64,000 nt of DNA. Source: Shewanella sp. 1CM18E. GTDB lineage: Bacteria > Pseudomonadota > Gammaproteobacteria > Enterobacterales > Shewanellaceae. This document shows, piece by piece, positions 35,540 through 45,258 of the stretch. The position numbers and the translations under genes are program-made. The stretch spans positions 355,061 to 419,060 of the forward strand of contig NZ_JALNTW010000001.1 in assembly GCF_023161665.1 (NCBI RefSeq), in the 5' to 3' direction. Position 1 is the stretch's first letter. Each line of letters opens with the position of its first letter. A model generated the notes under the pieces. It did not search any database. It was not told the origin of the DNA and saw nothing but the letters and a program-made list of their open reading frames with translations.

Positions 35540-36652
35540 TTAATCTAGATTGAGGGTAACGCCATCCATTGAGCTACTGCTGGTAGGATCTGAACTTTGC
35601 AACTTAATCATTAAGCGTAAGTCATTTGGCGAGTCAGCATGGTGCAGCGCATCGGCGTAGCTGATTTCACCATCGGTATATAGCTTTAATAATGCTTGGT
35701 CGAAAGTCTGCATACCTTGCTCATTCGACTTGGCCATCGCCTCTTTTAATGAGTGCAGCTCATTCTTAGCAATTAAGCTGGCAACACGTGGAGTATTGAT
35801 TAATACCTCAATAGCCGCACGTCTGCCGGTGCCATCGCTTTTGGGCACTAATTGCTGCGCCACAATACCGCGTAAGTTCAATGACAAATCAAACAGTAAC
35901 TGATGATGTTTACTCTCAGGCACTAAATGCATAATACGATCAAGTGCTTGGTTAGCATTGTTCGCGTGTAAAGTTGCCATACATAAGTGGCCAGTCTCGG
36001 CAAACGACAGAGCAAATTCCATGGTTTCTTGACTACGGATCTCACCAATTAAGATCACATCAGGTGCCTGACGCAGTGAGCTTTTTAACGCAGCATCAAA
36101 CGACTCTGTATCAATTCCGACTTCACGCTGAGTGATAATGCTTTGTCTATGGTCATGCACAAATTCAACCGGATCTTCAATGGTAAGAATATGTCCGCGC
36201 GCGTGGTTATTACGATAACCAACAAGTGCCGCCAAAGAGGTTGATTTACCGGTGCCGGTACCACCGACCATAATGACCAAGCCACGCTTGCTCATCACCA
36301 AGTCTTTAAGAATTGGCGGTAACATTAAGTCATCGACATCTGGGATTTGGGTTTCAATACGGCGCATTACGCAACCTGGCGACTCACGCTGCCAAAACGC
36401 ACTCACACGAAAACGGCCATAATCTTTCGCCGAAAATGCAAAGTTACATTCCCGTGATTCATGAAACTCTTGTTTTTGTGCATCGGTCATTAACGACTCA
36501 ACAAAGGCTAACGACTGCGCGGGTGTAAATGGATTTTCACCCAATTGGCGCAATTCACCGTCGATTTTGGCACTGGGCGGAAAGCCTGCTGTAATAAATA
36601 AATCAGAGGCTTTACGTTCAATCATTACTTTTAGAAAAGGAGTAACATCCAT
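35540..36652 (-). CDS. pilU: Type IV pilus retraction ATPase PilU
   Basis: A 370-residue PilT-paralogous hexameric ATPase that assists pilus depolymerisation in twitching motility. Walker A GGTGTGKSTSLAALVGYRN, Asp box ILTIEDPVEFVH, Walker B ILIGEIRSQETMEFALSFAETGH and His box MATLHANNANQALDRIMHLVPES are all intact. It has the longer C-terminal tail typical of PilU (ending LQSSDPTSSSSMDGVTLNLD). It follows pilT by 17 bases, forming the pilTU operon. Confidence 0.94.
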   Translation of the reverse strand: MDVTPFLKVMIERKASDLFITAGFPPSAKIDGELRQLGENPFTPAQSLAFVESLMTDAQKQEFHESRECNFAFSAKDYGRFRVSAFWQRESPGCVMRRIETQIPDVDDLMLPPILKDLVMSKRGLVIMVGGTGTGKSTSLAALVGYRNNHARGHILTIEDPVEFVHDHRQSIITQREVGIDTESFDAALKSSLRQAPDVILIGEIRSQETMEFALSFAETGHLCMATLHANNANQALDRIMHLVPESKHHQLLFDLSLNLRGIVAQQLVPKSDGTGRRAAIEVLINTPRVASLIAKNELHSLKEAMAKSNEQGMQTFDQALLKLYTDGEISYADALHHADSPNDLRLMIKLQSSDPTSSSSMDGVTLNLD

Positions 36653-36669
36653 AGGTTAACTAATCCCTG

Positions 36670-37707
36670 TTAAAAGTTAGCTTGTTTATTTGAGCTTTTA
36701 GCCATCGCATCTTCTCGAGAGATCTGACCGCGATTAACTAAGTTTTGCAAACACTGATCTAGCGTTTGCATGCCATGGGCCATACCCGTTTGAATCGCCG
36801 AATACATCTGCGCGACTTTGTCTTCACGAATAAGATTACGAATAGCTGGCGTGCCCATCATAATTTCATGTGCAGCAACACGACCGCCACCCACTTTCTT
36901 AATCAAGGTTTGCGAAATAACAGCCTGTAAGGACTCTGATAACATGGTTCTGACCATGCCCTTTTCACCTTCAGGGAATACGTCTACCACACGGTCAATG
37001 GTTTTGGCCGCTGAGGTGGTATGCAAGGTACCAAATACCAAGTGACCTGTTTCAGCTGCCGTCATAGCTAAGCGAATGGTTTCCAAGTCACGCATCTCAC
37101 CGACTAAGATAACATCCGGATCTTCACGCAATGCGCTACGTAGTGCGGCGTTAAAGCTATGGGTATGACGGTGCACTTCACGTTGGTTAATCAAGCACTG
37201 TTTATTTTGATGCACAAATTCTATCGGATCTTCAATCGTTAGAATGTGGTCATGGCGGTTTTCATTCACGTAATCAATCATTGCCGCCAAGGTGGTACTT
37301 TTACCCGAACCAGTAGGGCCTGTAACTAGCACTAGGCCACGCGGAAAACTGGAGATTTTTTTGAAGATCTCAGGCGCGCCTAACTGCTCCAAACTTAAAA
37401 TATCACTTGGAATGGTACGAAATACCGCTGCCGCGCCACGAGACTGGTTAAAAGCGTTAACACGAAAACGTGCAAGACCCGGTACTTCAAACGAGAAATC
37501 TATCTCTAAATGTTCTTCATAATCTTTGCGCTGCTTATCATTCATGATGTCATAGACTAGGCTATGCACTCCTTGATGATCTAAAGCTGGTAGGTTTATC
37601 TTCCTCACTTCACCATCAACACGGATCATGGGAGAAACACCCGCAGAAAGGTGTAGATCTGACGCATTGTGTTTTACACTAAAGGCTAGTAACTCTGTGA
37701 TTTCCAT
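36670..37707 (-). CDS. pilT: Type IV pilus retraction ATPase PilT
   Basis: A 345-residue motor that retracts type IV pili. The start at 37707 (MEITELLAFSVKHNASDLHLSAG) matches the family N-terminus; an in-frame ATG 21 codons upstream gives unrelated sequence. Walker A GPTGSGKSTTLAAMIDYVN, Asp box ILTIEDPIEFVHQN, Walker B VILVGEMRDLETIRLAMTAAETGH and His box GTLHTTSAAKTIDRVVDVFP are intact. It is divergent from yggS with only 35 bases between starts, so the promoters overlap. Confidence 0.95.
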   Translation of the reverse strand: MEITELLAFSVKHNASDLHLSAGVSPMIRVDGEVRKINLPALDHQGVHSLVYDIMNDKQRKDYEEHLEIDFSFEVPGLARFRVNAFNQSRGAAAVFRTIPSDILSLEQLGAPEIFKKISSFPRGLVLVTGPTGSGKSTTLAAMIDYVNENRHDHILTIEDPIEFVHQNKQCLINQREVHRHTHSFNAALRSALREDPDVILVGEMRDLETIRLAMTAAETGHLVFGTLHTTSAAKTIDRVVDVFPEGEKGMVRTMLSESLQAVISQTLIKKVGGGRVAAHEIMMGTPAIRNLIREDKVAQMYSAIQTGMAHGMQTLDQCLQNLVNRGQISREDAMAKSSNKQANF

Positions 37708-37742
37708 AGTTTGGGATATCCATTCAACCAAAAACTTACAAG

Positions 37743-38444
37743 ATGACAACAATAACAGACAGACTCGCAATCGCCCAGCATCGAATCACCCAAGCGGCGC
37801 AAAATGCCTCACGTCGGCCAGAAGATGTACAACTTTTAGCGGTTAGCAAAACTAAGCCGAATGAATACATAATAGAAGCTTATCAAGCAGGTCAACGCCG
37901 CTTCGGTGAAAATTATGTTCAAGAGGGTGAAACTAAGATCAATTCGCTAAGCCAAGCGTTCCCAGATATTGAATGGCACTTTATCGGCCCATTGCAATCG
38001 AACAAAACCAAAGTGGTCGCTAGCCTGTTTGATTGGATGCATACGGTTGATAGAGAGAAAATTGCCCAGCGTTTAAATGATCAACGTCCTGACGATATGC
38101 CAGCGCTCAATATCTGTATTCAAGTTAATATCAGCCTAGAAGAGAGTAAGTCAGGCGCGTTAGCGGCAGACGTACTCGGACTGGCAGATAAAATAGCGTT
38201 ACTGCCAAACATTAAACTACGCGGCTTAATGGCTATTCCATCTGCCGATGTTGATGAGCAAACAGCCAGTGCTGAACTTGCAGCTCTTCAGGCACTATTT
38301 AACCAGCTTGCAGAGCGTCATAGCTGTGTAGATACCTTATCTGTAGGTATGAGCAACGATTTAGAGCTAGCTGTTAATCACGGCTCTACTATGGTGCGCA
38401 TAGGTAGCGCGATTTTTGGTGAGCGAGATTACAGTAAGACTTAA
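37743..38444 (+). CDS. yggS: PLP homeostasis protein YggS (PLPBP)
   Basis: A 233-residue alanine racemase-fold protein that binds pyridoxal phosphate and keeps PLP and amino-acid pools balanced. The PLP Lys lies in LLAVSKTKPNEYIIEAYQAGQRRFGENYVQE; other blocks are WHFIGPLQSNKTKVVA, HTVDREKIAQRLN and LSVGMSNDLELAVNHGSTMVRIGSAIFGER. It is the first gene of a rightward run yggS-proC-yggT-yggU, a conserved order. Confidence 0.95.
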   Translation: MTTITDRLAIAQHRITQAAQNASRRPEDVQLLAVSKTKPNEYIIEAYQAGQRRFGENYVQEGETKINSLSQAFPDIEWHFIGPLQSNKTKVVASLFDWMHTVDREKIAQRLNDQRPDDMPALNICIQVNISLEESKSGALAADVLGLADKIALLPNIKLRGLMAIPSADVDEQTASAELAALQALFNQLAERHSCVDTLSVGMSNDLELAVNHGSTMVRIGSAIFGERDYSKT

Positions 38445-38562
38445 TGGAAATTTAAGCAATTCATGCTAATACCAAGCATTGTTGCACCTTGTAATTAGCG
38501 CGCTTCGCCCAAACATTAATAGCTAAAGTAGCCAAATACTAACTAAAACAAACGAGATCTTC

Positions 38563-39381
38563 ATGACACAACAAAAAGTATGCTTTATCGGCGCAGGGAA
38601 TATGACCCGTAGTATCGTAAGCGGCCTGGTAAAAAGTGGTTATAACCCAGCGCTTATTGAAGCCACAAACCCAAGCCAACCTAAGCTTGACGCTATGGTT
38701 AGCGATTTTGGCATTAATGTGTCAAACAACAATGTCACTGCTGCGCAAAATGCCGATGTTATCGTACTCGGTGTTAAACCCCACTTTATGGAAGTTGTTG
38801 GTGAAGAACTTAGCGGTTTAGATTTATCAAACAAACTGATTATTACCATTGCAGCGGGTGTTACCGCCAAACGCTACAGCGATTATTTTAAGCAAGAGAT
38901 CAAACTAATACGCACAATGCCTAATACTCCAACGCAAATAGGTGTAGGCTTAACAGGGCTTTATGCGGGTGATGATATTTCAACAGAGCAAAAAGCCATT
39001 TGCGAAACCTTAATGGCAACCGGCGGCGAAGTTGTTTGGGTCGACACTGAAGATGATTTAAACCAAGTGATAGCACTAGCGGGTAGCTCACCGGCTTATT
39101 TCTTCCTGTTTTTAGAATCTATGGTAGAAAGTGCGGTCAAAGGTGGGATGCCTGAAACTGCAGCCCGTGAAATGGCGCAGCAAGCAGCGCTTGGTGCCGC
39201 TTTAATGGCTAAGCAAAATCCAGAGCTAAGCCTAGCTCAACTTAGAACGAACGTAACCTCAAAAGGCGGAACAACAGCACAAGCGGTTGAAACCTTTGAG
39301 AAAGGCAATTTACGCACCTTGGTCGATAGCGCTATGAGCAACTGTATCGCCCGTGCACAAGAAATGGCAAAGCAATACTAA
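38563..39381 (+). CDS. proC: Pyrroline-5-carboxylate reductase
   Basis: Last enzyme of proline synthesis; reduces pyrroline-5-carboxylate with NAD(P)H. 272 residues. The Rossmann motif is VCFIGAGNMTRSIVSGLV, with IRTMPNTPTQIGVGLTGLY and the C-terminal helical signature DLNQVIALAGSSPAYFFLFLESMVESAVKGGM, then RTNVTSKGGTTAQAVETFE. It lies 118 bases after yggS and 27 before yggT. Confidence 0.95.
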   Translation: MTQQKVCFIGAGNMTRSIVSGLVKSGYNPALIEATNPSQPKLDAMVSDFGINVSNNNVTAAQNADVIVLGVKPHFMEVVGEELSGLDLSNKLIITIAAGVTAKRYSDYFKQEIKLIRTMPNTPTQIGVGLTGLYAGDDISTEQKAICETLMATGGEVVWVDTEDDLNQVIALAGSSPAYFFLFLESMVESAVKGGMPETAAREMAQQAALGAALMAKQNPELSLAQLRTNVTSKGGTTAQAVETFEKGNLRTLVDSAMSNCIARAQEMAKQY

Positions 39382-39408
39382 TTTAACTTGAACAAGTAGA
39401 GTAAACAG

Positions 39409-39957
39409 ATGAATGCATTTAGTTTTCTGGTAAGTACGGTATTCGATTTATACCTTATGGTCGTGGTGTTACGCATTTGGCTACAGCTAGCTAGAGCAGA
39501 TTTTTATAATCCATTTAGCCAATTTATTGTAAAAGCGACTCACCCTATTGTTGGCCCAATGCGCCGCATAATTCCATCATTTGGTAGCTTTGATACGGCA
39601 TCGTTTGTATTGGCTATAACCGTTGTTGTGCTTAAGTTTGTTATTTTAAGCTTGATGGCTGGCGCCGCGATTAACGTACCAACGTTATTGCTTATCTCAC
39701 TCGTATCAGTGATTAAAGAAGCGGGTGTATTGCTATTCTGGATGCTGATTTTACGCGCGATTTTAAGCTGGGTTAGTCAAGGAAGTAATCCAATTGAAAT
39801 GGTAATGGGCCAATTAACTGAACCACTACTTGCACCGATCCGCCGCATTCTACCGCCAATGGGTGGCTTGGATTTATCACTACTGGTAATGATGATTATC
39901 CTAAACTTCCTAAACATTTTGCTAGCGCAATACGTGCCTTTCTGGGCTAGCGTGTAG
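39409..39957 (+). CDS. yggT: YggT family integral membrane protein
   Basis: A 182-residue inner-membrane protein made of two YGGT repeats. Each has two hydrophobic helices and the motif [26 protein letters not shown] or [28 protein letters not shown]. In other organisms members are linked to cell division, chloroplast cytochrome assembly or osmotic stress; the exact role is unknown. Its stop overlaps the yggU start by one base (TAGTG), so the two are translationally coupled. Confidence 0.93.
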   Translation: MNAFSFLVSTVFDLYLMVVVLRIWLQLARADFYNPFSQFIVKATHPIVGPMRRIIPSFGSFDTASFVLAITVVVLKFVILSLMAGAAINVPTLLLISLVSVIKEAGVLLFWMLILRAILSWVSQGSNPIEMVMGQLTEPLLAPIRRILPPMGGLDLSLLVMMIILNFLNILLAQYVPFWASV

Positions 39958-40244
39958 TGGCTCCAGCACTTATGCAGCAGGGTAACCTGCTGCTACAACT
40001 CTATATACAGCCTAAAGCGAGTCGCGATCAAATAGTCGGCTTACATGGCGAAGAAATCAAAATTGCTATTACCGCACCGCCAGTTGATGGTAAAGCCAAT
40101 GCCCATTTAACTAAATATTTGTCTAAGGCGTTTAAAGTACCTAAAGGCGATATTGAGATCCTTAAAGGTCAAATGGGTCGCCATAAGCAAGTAAAAATTG
40201 TGGCACCAAAACTCATTCCGGATGCAATACAACACCTTTTGTAA
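39957..40244 (+). CDS. yggU: DUF167/UPF0235 family protein YggU
   Basis: A 95-residue small alpha/beta protein. Family blocks: [71 protein letters not shown]. The function is not established. It begins with GTG overlapping the yggT stop by one base, and has no independent ribosome site. Conserved neighbour of yggT. Confidence 0.93.
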   Translation: MAPALMQQGNLLLQLYIQPKASRDQIVGLHGEEIKIAITAPPVDGKANAHLTKYLSKAFKVPKGDIEILKGQMGRHKQVKIVAPKLIPDAIQHLL

Positions 40245-40327
40245 CCTTAGAGTTATCATTTGGATAAGGCATTAGTGGTTACAAAGCTCTATACTGTTAA
40301 CAAGATATCTCCCTAAGGAAAGCCAAT

Positions 40328-40762
40328 ATGATCCGCTCACTAACCACTATGCTTGTGCTGTTTTTTTGCCTAAGCAGTAATGCGTTTGCCGAACAGAAAC
40401 AAAAAGTGGGTAACTTCGATATCCATTACGTTGCCCTTAGCAGTACCTTTTTAACCCCAAGTATCGCTAAGTCATATGGCATTAAGCGCAGTAGCTACAC
40501 TGGCATTATTAATATTGCCGTACTTGATACTAGCGTTGACGGCAATCCGGCAGTGCCTGTTGAATTATCTGGTGTTGCTAACAACTTACTCGACGCCAGA
40601 ATAGACCTGAAATTTAGAGAGATCCGAGAAGGTGACTCTATTTACTACATTGCTGAAGTGCCTTACCGTGATGACCAAGAAATAAACTTTAAGATTGCGG
40701 TCAAGTACGATAAAAAGCTCAATACTATATTAACCTTCAAGCAAAAGTTTTACGTCGAATAA
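40328..40762 (+). CDS. DUF4426 family exported protein
   Basis: 144 residues with a clear signal peptide (cleavage after SSNAFA) and then the DUF4426 pattern: KVGNFDIHYVALSSTFLTPSIAKSYGIKRSSYTGIINIAVLD, with VAEVPYRDDQEINFKI late. A small periplasmic beta-sandwich is likely; the function is unknown. AAGGAAAGCC precedes the ATG. It lies between yggU and rdgB, where gammaproteobacteria such as Vibrio and Shewanella often carry this gene. Confidence 0.88.
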   Translation: MIRSLTTMLVLFFCLSSNAFAEQKQKVGNFDIHYVALSSTFLTPSIAKSYGIKRSSYTGIINIAVLDTSVDGNPAVPVELSGVANNLLDARIDLKFREIREGDSIYYIAEVPYRDDQEINFKIAVKYDKKLNTILTFKQKFYVE

Positions 40763-40775
40763 TCGCGATTACACT

Positions 40776-40807
40776 AAAAATCAGGGGCCTAGAGCCCCTG
40801 TTTTTTA
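40776..40807 (+). terminator. Rho-independent terminator after the DUF4426 gene
   Basis: Stem CAGGGGCCT / AG-GCCCCTG (CAGGGGC/GCCCCTG) followed by TTTTTT. Confidence 0.85.
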
Positions 40808-40886
40808 TTGCCTTGTCTACTATCGAAATTGGCCTATCTCAGCTATTATTGCCGCCATTATTTTACGTCTCATCTAAAGGCTTCTC

Positions 40887-41486
40887 ATGAATCAAATCGT
40901 CTTAGCTAGCGGTAACAAAGGTAAACTCAAAGAATTTTCTGAATTGATGGCTGGTTTCGGCGTCGAGATCTTAGCTCAGAGCGAATTTAATGTTGTAGAA
41001 GTTCCTGAAACAGGCACAACATTTGTTGAGAATGCCATCATCAAGGCAAGACACGCTGCAGAAGTAACAGGCCACGCTGCAATTGCAGATGACTCAGGAC
41101 TTGAAGTTGACTTTTTACAAGGTGCGCCGGGCATTTACTCTGCACGTTACGCTGGTGAAGGCGCTAAAGATGAGCAAAACTACACTAAATTGCTGACGGC
41201 GCTTGAAGGTCAAACTGAACGTAATGCTCGTTTTCAGTGTGTACTGGTTTACATGCGTCATGCTAAAGATCCAACACCAATCATTTGCCAAGCATCATGG
41301 GAAGGCACTATAGGTTTTGCTCCACAAGGCGATAATGGCCACGGCTACGATCCTATCTTTATCCCTGCTGAGCATGAATGCGCAGCAGCAGAGCTGAGCT
41401 CTGATGAAAAGAACAAACTCAGTCATCGCGGTAAAGCACTCGTGTTACTGATTGATGCTATGAAGCAACAAGGTATTTTTAAATAA
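40887..41486 (+). CDS. rdgB: XTP/dITP diphosphatase (RdgB/HAM1)
   Basis: Cleans the nucleotide pool by hydrolysing deaminated purine triphosphates (XTP, dITP, ITP) to monophosphates. 199 residues. Signature blocks: IVLASGNKGKLKEFSELM, ETGTTFVENAIIKARHAAEVTGHAAIADDSGLEVDFLQGAPGIYSARYAGE, GHGYDPIFIP and LSSDEKNKLSHRGKAL. Its last base is the first base of hemW (TAATG overlap), so the two are coupled. Confidence 0.95.
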   Translation: MNQIVLASGNKGKLKEFSELMAGFGVEILAQSEFNVVEVPETGTTFVENAIIKARHAAEVTGHAAIADDSGLEVDFLQGAPGIYSARYAGEGAKDEQNYTKLLTALEGQTERNARFQCVLVYMRHAKDPTPIICQASWEGTIGFAPQGDNGHGYDPIFIPAEHECAAAELSSDEKNKLSHRGKALVLLIDAMKQQGIFK

Positions 41487-42637
41487 TGTTAACCCTGCCA
41501 CCGTTAAGCCTTTATATACATATTCCTTGGTGCGTACAAAAGTGCCCCTATTGCGACTTTAATTCCCATGGTCAGCATGGAGAGTTACCGCAAACTGAAT
41601 ATGTTGATGCACTGATTAACGATCTCAAACATGATCTACATTATGTGCAAGGCCGCAAGCTACACACAATCTTTATCGGTGGCGGCACGCCCTCTTTGTT
41701 CGATGCTAAGCAAATTGGGCGCTTACTCACTGAAGTCGATGCGCTCATTCCATTTAGCGATAACATTGAAATCACGATGGAAGCCAACCCTGGCACATTA
41801 GAACATGATGATTTTGCAGCCTATTGCCAAGCAGGTGTAACCCGCCTATCAATTGGCGTGCAGAGCTTTTCAACTGACAAGCTAAATCTGCTTGGACGTA
41901 TTCACGACAAATGTGAAGCACAAGTCGCAGCGCAAAAAGCAAAGGTATCGGGTTATCAGAGCTTTAACTTAGACTTAATGCACGGCTTACCAAACCAGAG
42001 TTTTGATGAAGCACTGGCTGATATTGAAACTGCAGCAGAACTAGCGCCGCCACATCTGTCTTGGTATCAGCTGACCATTGAGCCAAATACCCTGTTCCAC
42101 TCTAAGCCGCCTCAGTTACCTGATGATGAGAACTTATGGCAGATCTACGAGCAAGGTCAAAAGCGTTTAGCTGAGCTTGGCTACCAGCAATACGAGATCT
42201 CCGCTTACGCCAAAGAAGGCTATCAATGCCGTCATAATCTTAACTATTGGCAGTTTGGTGATTATCTGGGTATAGGTTGTGGCGCTCATGGCAAAATAAC
42301 TCAGATTAACCACAATAATATTAACGACAGTAAAATTGTTCGCACCGTCAAGATCAAGCACCCTAAAGGCTACTTAACTGCTGATGATTACTGTTATGAA
42401 ACTACAGAAGTTGAACAAGAAGATAGACCTTTAGAATATCTGATGAATCGCCTGCGCTTAATGAGCCCAATTCCAAAGCTTGAGTTTGAGCAACGTACTG
42501 GACTGAGCCGTGACACCATCAGCGAAGGAATTAAGCAAGCTTGCGTAAAAGGCTTAATGACTGAGTCTGATGAGCATTGGCAACTCACTAGCAAAGGTCA
42601 CCTATTCGTCAATGAGCTACTGTCACAGTTTCTATAA
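41486..42637 (+). CDS. hemW: Haem chaperone HemW (radical SAM, HemN-like)
   Basis: A 383-residue radical-SAM protein that carries haem to membrane targets such as respiratory oxidases; formerly mis-called oxygen-independent coproporphyrinogen oxidase. The 4Fe-4S motif CxxxCxxC is present as PWCVQKCPYCDFNSH. Other blocks: TIFIGGGTPSLF, EITMEANPGT, RLSIGVQSFSTDKLNLLGRIH and YQLTIEPNTLF. The coproporphyrinogen-oxidase-specific N-terminal extra Cys is absent, which favours HemW. It overlaps rdgB by one base, the conserved rdgB-hemW pairing. Confidence 0.94.
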   Translation: MLTLPPLSLYIHIPWCVQKCPYCDFNSHGQHGELPQTEYVDALINDLKHDLHYVQGRKLHTIFIGGGTPSLFDAKQIGRLLTEVDALIPFSDNIEITMEANPGTLEHDDFAAYCQAGVTRLSIGVQSFSTDKLNLLGRIHDKCEAQVAAQKAKVSGYQSFNLDLMHGLPNQSFDEALADIETAAELAPPHLSWYQLTIEPNTLFHSKPPQLPDDENLWQIYEQGQKRLAELGYQQYEISAYAKEGYQCRHNLNYWQFGDYLGIGCGAHGKITQINHNNINDSKIVRTVKIKHPKGYLTADDYCYETTEVEQEDRPLEYLMNRLRLMSPIPKLEFEQRTGLSRDTISEGIKQACVKGLMTESDEHWQLTSKGHLFVNELLSQFL

Positions 42638-42802
42638 TGTGGGTTAAATCATACCAATGCGTTATTAGTACAATAAACATTTGAATTAATTAGCTAATTA
42701 TTTATTCACACCTCTTAAATACACATTTAGTAACACTTAGATCAAAAAATTAACTGACGGCTTCTTTAGGATAACAATCATAATTCTAAGGAAGCCTAAA
42801 AA

Positions 42803-44656
42803 ATGTCTATAAAAACAAATATTAGCTTTATTACCCTCTCGCTCTCAATGGCGCTTAGCGCAACAGCCATTGCCGCCCCGACTTCTATTGCCCAATTAAG
42901 CCCAAGTGAGAGTGTTGCTCACAAGGCACAAAGTGAATCAGAAAAAGCCAATGCCCTATTTGAAAGCATTTTCATGGAAAATGTGATGGCTAGTCCTATT
43001 TCACAAACTCATTTAGGGATCAAAACCGACTACGACAAGTGGGATGAGATGAGCGATGCAGCCACCGATGCTGCACTCGCACGTGACAAGAAACACCTTG
43101 CGCAATTAAAGCAAATAAACACTAGCAAGTTAGATAGACAAACTCTGCTTAGCTATCAGCTATTAACCCAAAAGCTAGAACAAAGCATCAAAGATGATAA
43201 ATGGCGTTACCATAACTACCCGGTTAATCAGATGTATGGCGGCCACTCGCAAATCGCATCGTTTCTAATCAACCAGCATCAAATTGGTAGCGTAGCAGAT
43301 GCAAAGGCCTATATCAGTCGCTTACAAGGTGTGCCTAAGCGTCTAGCTCAGTTACAAACCGCACTGGAGATCCGCGAAGATAAAGGTATTATCGCGCCTA
43401 AGTTTGTATTTCCTTATGTGATTAACGACAGCAAAAACATTATTAATGGCGCGCCATTTAACACCAGCTCAAACAGTGACGACAGCGCTCTTTGGAGCGA
43501 CTTTAAACGTAAAGTATCTAAACTTGAAATAAGCGATAGTGACAAAGAAAGCTTACTTCGAGAAGCCAAAACTGCATTAATTAACGATGTAAAACCAGCA
43601 TACGACAAGTTAATTGCCTATATGACTAAGCTGGAAACTAAGGCTGATACCCGCGACGGTGCATGGAAGTTTCCTCAAGGTGATACCTTCTACAACAATG
43701 CACTCGCACGCACCACAACAACTGATATGACAGCAACTGAAATTCATGAACTTGGATTATCAGAAGTTGCTCGTATTCAAAGTGAAATGCGCGCAATTAT
43801 GCAAAAGGTTAACTTTAAAGGCTCTTTAAACGAGTTCTTTAAATTTATGCGTGAGGATGAGCAATTCTACTACTCCAACACAGCTGAAGGACGCCAAGCC
43901 TATTTAAGCGAAGCGACAGCGCTTATTGATACTATGAGTGGCAGACTCGATGAAGTATTTAAAATCAAACCTAAAGCGCCAATGATTGTTAAACAGGTTG
44001 AAGCCTTTAGAGAAAAATCTGCAGGTAAGGCCTTTTATAGCAATCCATCACCAGATGGCAGCCGACCAGGTACTTACTACGCTAACCTATACGATATGAA
44101 AGCCATGCCTAAATACCAAATGGAAGCACTGGCTTACCATGAAGGTACGCCAGGTCACCATATGCAAATCGCTATTGCTCAAGAACTTGAAGGTGTACCA
44201 AAGTTCCGTAAGTTTGGCGGTTATACAGCTTACATTGAAGGCTGGGGTCTCTATAGTGAATATTTCCCGAAAGAGATGGGAATGTATTCAGATCCCTACT
44301 CAGACTTCGGTCGTCTAGCTATGGAACTATGGCGTGCATGTCGTTTAGTGGTTGATACCGGTATTCACGCTAAAAAGTGGACCCGTGAAGAATCAATTGA
44401 ATACTACGTATCAAACACGCCAAATGCTAAATCTGATGCGGTTAAAATGGTAGAACGTCATATCGTTATGCCATCACAAGCAACTGCCTACAAAGTGGGA
44501 ATGATTAAGCTACTAGCGCTAAGAGACAAAGCGCAACAAGCCCTTGGTGATAAGTTTGATATTCGCGATTTCCATACTATTGTACTGAAAAATGGCCCAG
44601 TACCACTTGATGTACTAGAAAGTGAAATTGACCTTTGGATTAAGCAAAGCAGCTAA
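42803..44656 (+). CDS. Exported DUF885 family metallopeptidase-like protein
   Basis: 617 residues with a signal peptide (cleavage near ATAIAAPT) and the DUF885 catalytic region MEALAYHEGTPGHHMQIAIAQEL, an HExxPGHH zinc motif, followed by YTAYIEGWGLYSEYFPKEMG with a further Glu ligand candidate. The start has TAAGGAAGCC upstream. Members are putative peptidases or carboxyl-hydrolases in the periplasm; the substrate is not known. Monocistronic, with a terminator at 44681. It replaces the yggM-ansB genes found at this point in E. coli. Confidence 0.9.
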   Translation: MSIKTNISFITLSLSMALSATAIAAPTSIAQLSPSESVAHKAQSESEKANALFESIFMENVMASPISQTHLGIKTDYDKWDEMSDAATDAALARDKKHLAQLKQINTSKLDRQTLLSYQLLTQKLEQSIKDDKWRYHNYPVNQMYGGHSQIASFLINQHQIGSVADAKAYISRLQGVPKRLAQLQTALEIREDKGIIAPKFVFPYVINDSKNIINGAPFNTSSNSDDSALWSDFKRKVSKLEISDSDKESLLREAKTALINDVKPAYDKLIAYMTKLETKADTRDGAWKFPQGDTFYNNALARTTTTDMTATEIHELGLSEVARIQSEMRAIMQKVNFKGSLNEFFKFMREDEQFYYSNTAEGRQAYLSEATALIDTMSGRLDEVFKIKPKAPMIVKQVEAFREKSAGKAFYSNPSPDGSRPGTYYANLYDMKAMPKYQMEALAYHEGTPGHHMQIAIAQELEGVPKFRKFGGYTAYIEGWGLYSEYFPKEMGMYSDPYSDFGRLAMELWRACRLVVDTGIHAKKWTREESIEYYVSNTPNAKSDAVKMVERHIVMPSQATAYKVGMIKLLALRDKAQQALGDKFDIRDFHTIVLKNGPVPLDVLESEIDLWIKQSS

Positions 44657-44680
44657 AGCCTAGCGTTTACCAATCAGTAT

Positions 44681-44716
44681 GAAGCCTCGTTAACCACAAG
44701 TTAGCGAGGCTTTTTA
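44681..44716 (+). terminator. Rho-independent terminator after the DUF885 gene
   Basis: AAGCCTCG(TTAAC) / (GTTAG)CGAGGCTT stem followed by a T-run. The preceding 12 bases (ACCAATCAGTAT at 44669) match the end of the MITE family seen elsewhere in the window. Confidence 0.8.
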
Positions 44717-44883
44717 TTTTTGACTACAGAGCTACATGTTAGCGACTAAGAAATGAATACTTGTGCAGAGAGGCCTAAAACGAAGAAGAGTGGCAAGAAG
44801 TGGCAAACAACGATTAGCAATCGTGCTGGTAAATTGTTTTAGATACAAAACAAACTAGCAGATTATCTTTAGTAACCCCCAGA

Positions 44884-45104
44884 AAGAAAAATACCCCGGT
44901 TAAAGCCGGGGTAAAACCAAAATTAGGATGATGGTTTTAAGGCCGACATTGTTTTAGTTCGTAAAGCTCTGTCAGCATTGAATCAAAACTGCTTATAGCG
45001 GCTCTGTAAACACAATAGAGAGGGGTCATTCTCGATTACAGTTTAGGACTCAGAGCTTTTGAATCAACTGCGAGCAATTGTATTAAATTGAGAACAAAGT
45101 GCAA
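44884..45104 (-). ncRNA. Candidate minus-strand small RNA with promoter and terminator
   Basis: On the minus strand a -35 TTGCAC (45104-45099), a 16-base spacer and a -10 TACAAT (45082-45077) predict a start near 45070. About 180 bases later a strong stem ACCCCGG/CCGGGGT (44892-44912) is followed by TATTTTTCTTT, a terminator in the same direction. No useful open frame lies between. It could also simply be the 3' end of the LysR transcript at 45259, but the internal promoter argues for a separate RNA. Family not recognised. Confidence 0.4.
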
Positions 45105-45258
45105 ATAAAATGATTTACACTTGTTTAGCTAAGGCTTAATTTCACCTTAACTAAACAAGTATTTTATAGAGGTAACCAACTGAATTATATACTTATAAGT
45201 CTTTTCTACTTTAGTATGGATTTACATTGTCCTTACTATGAAACAATGTTTCCCCATT

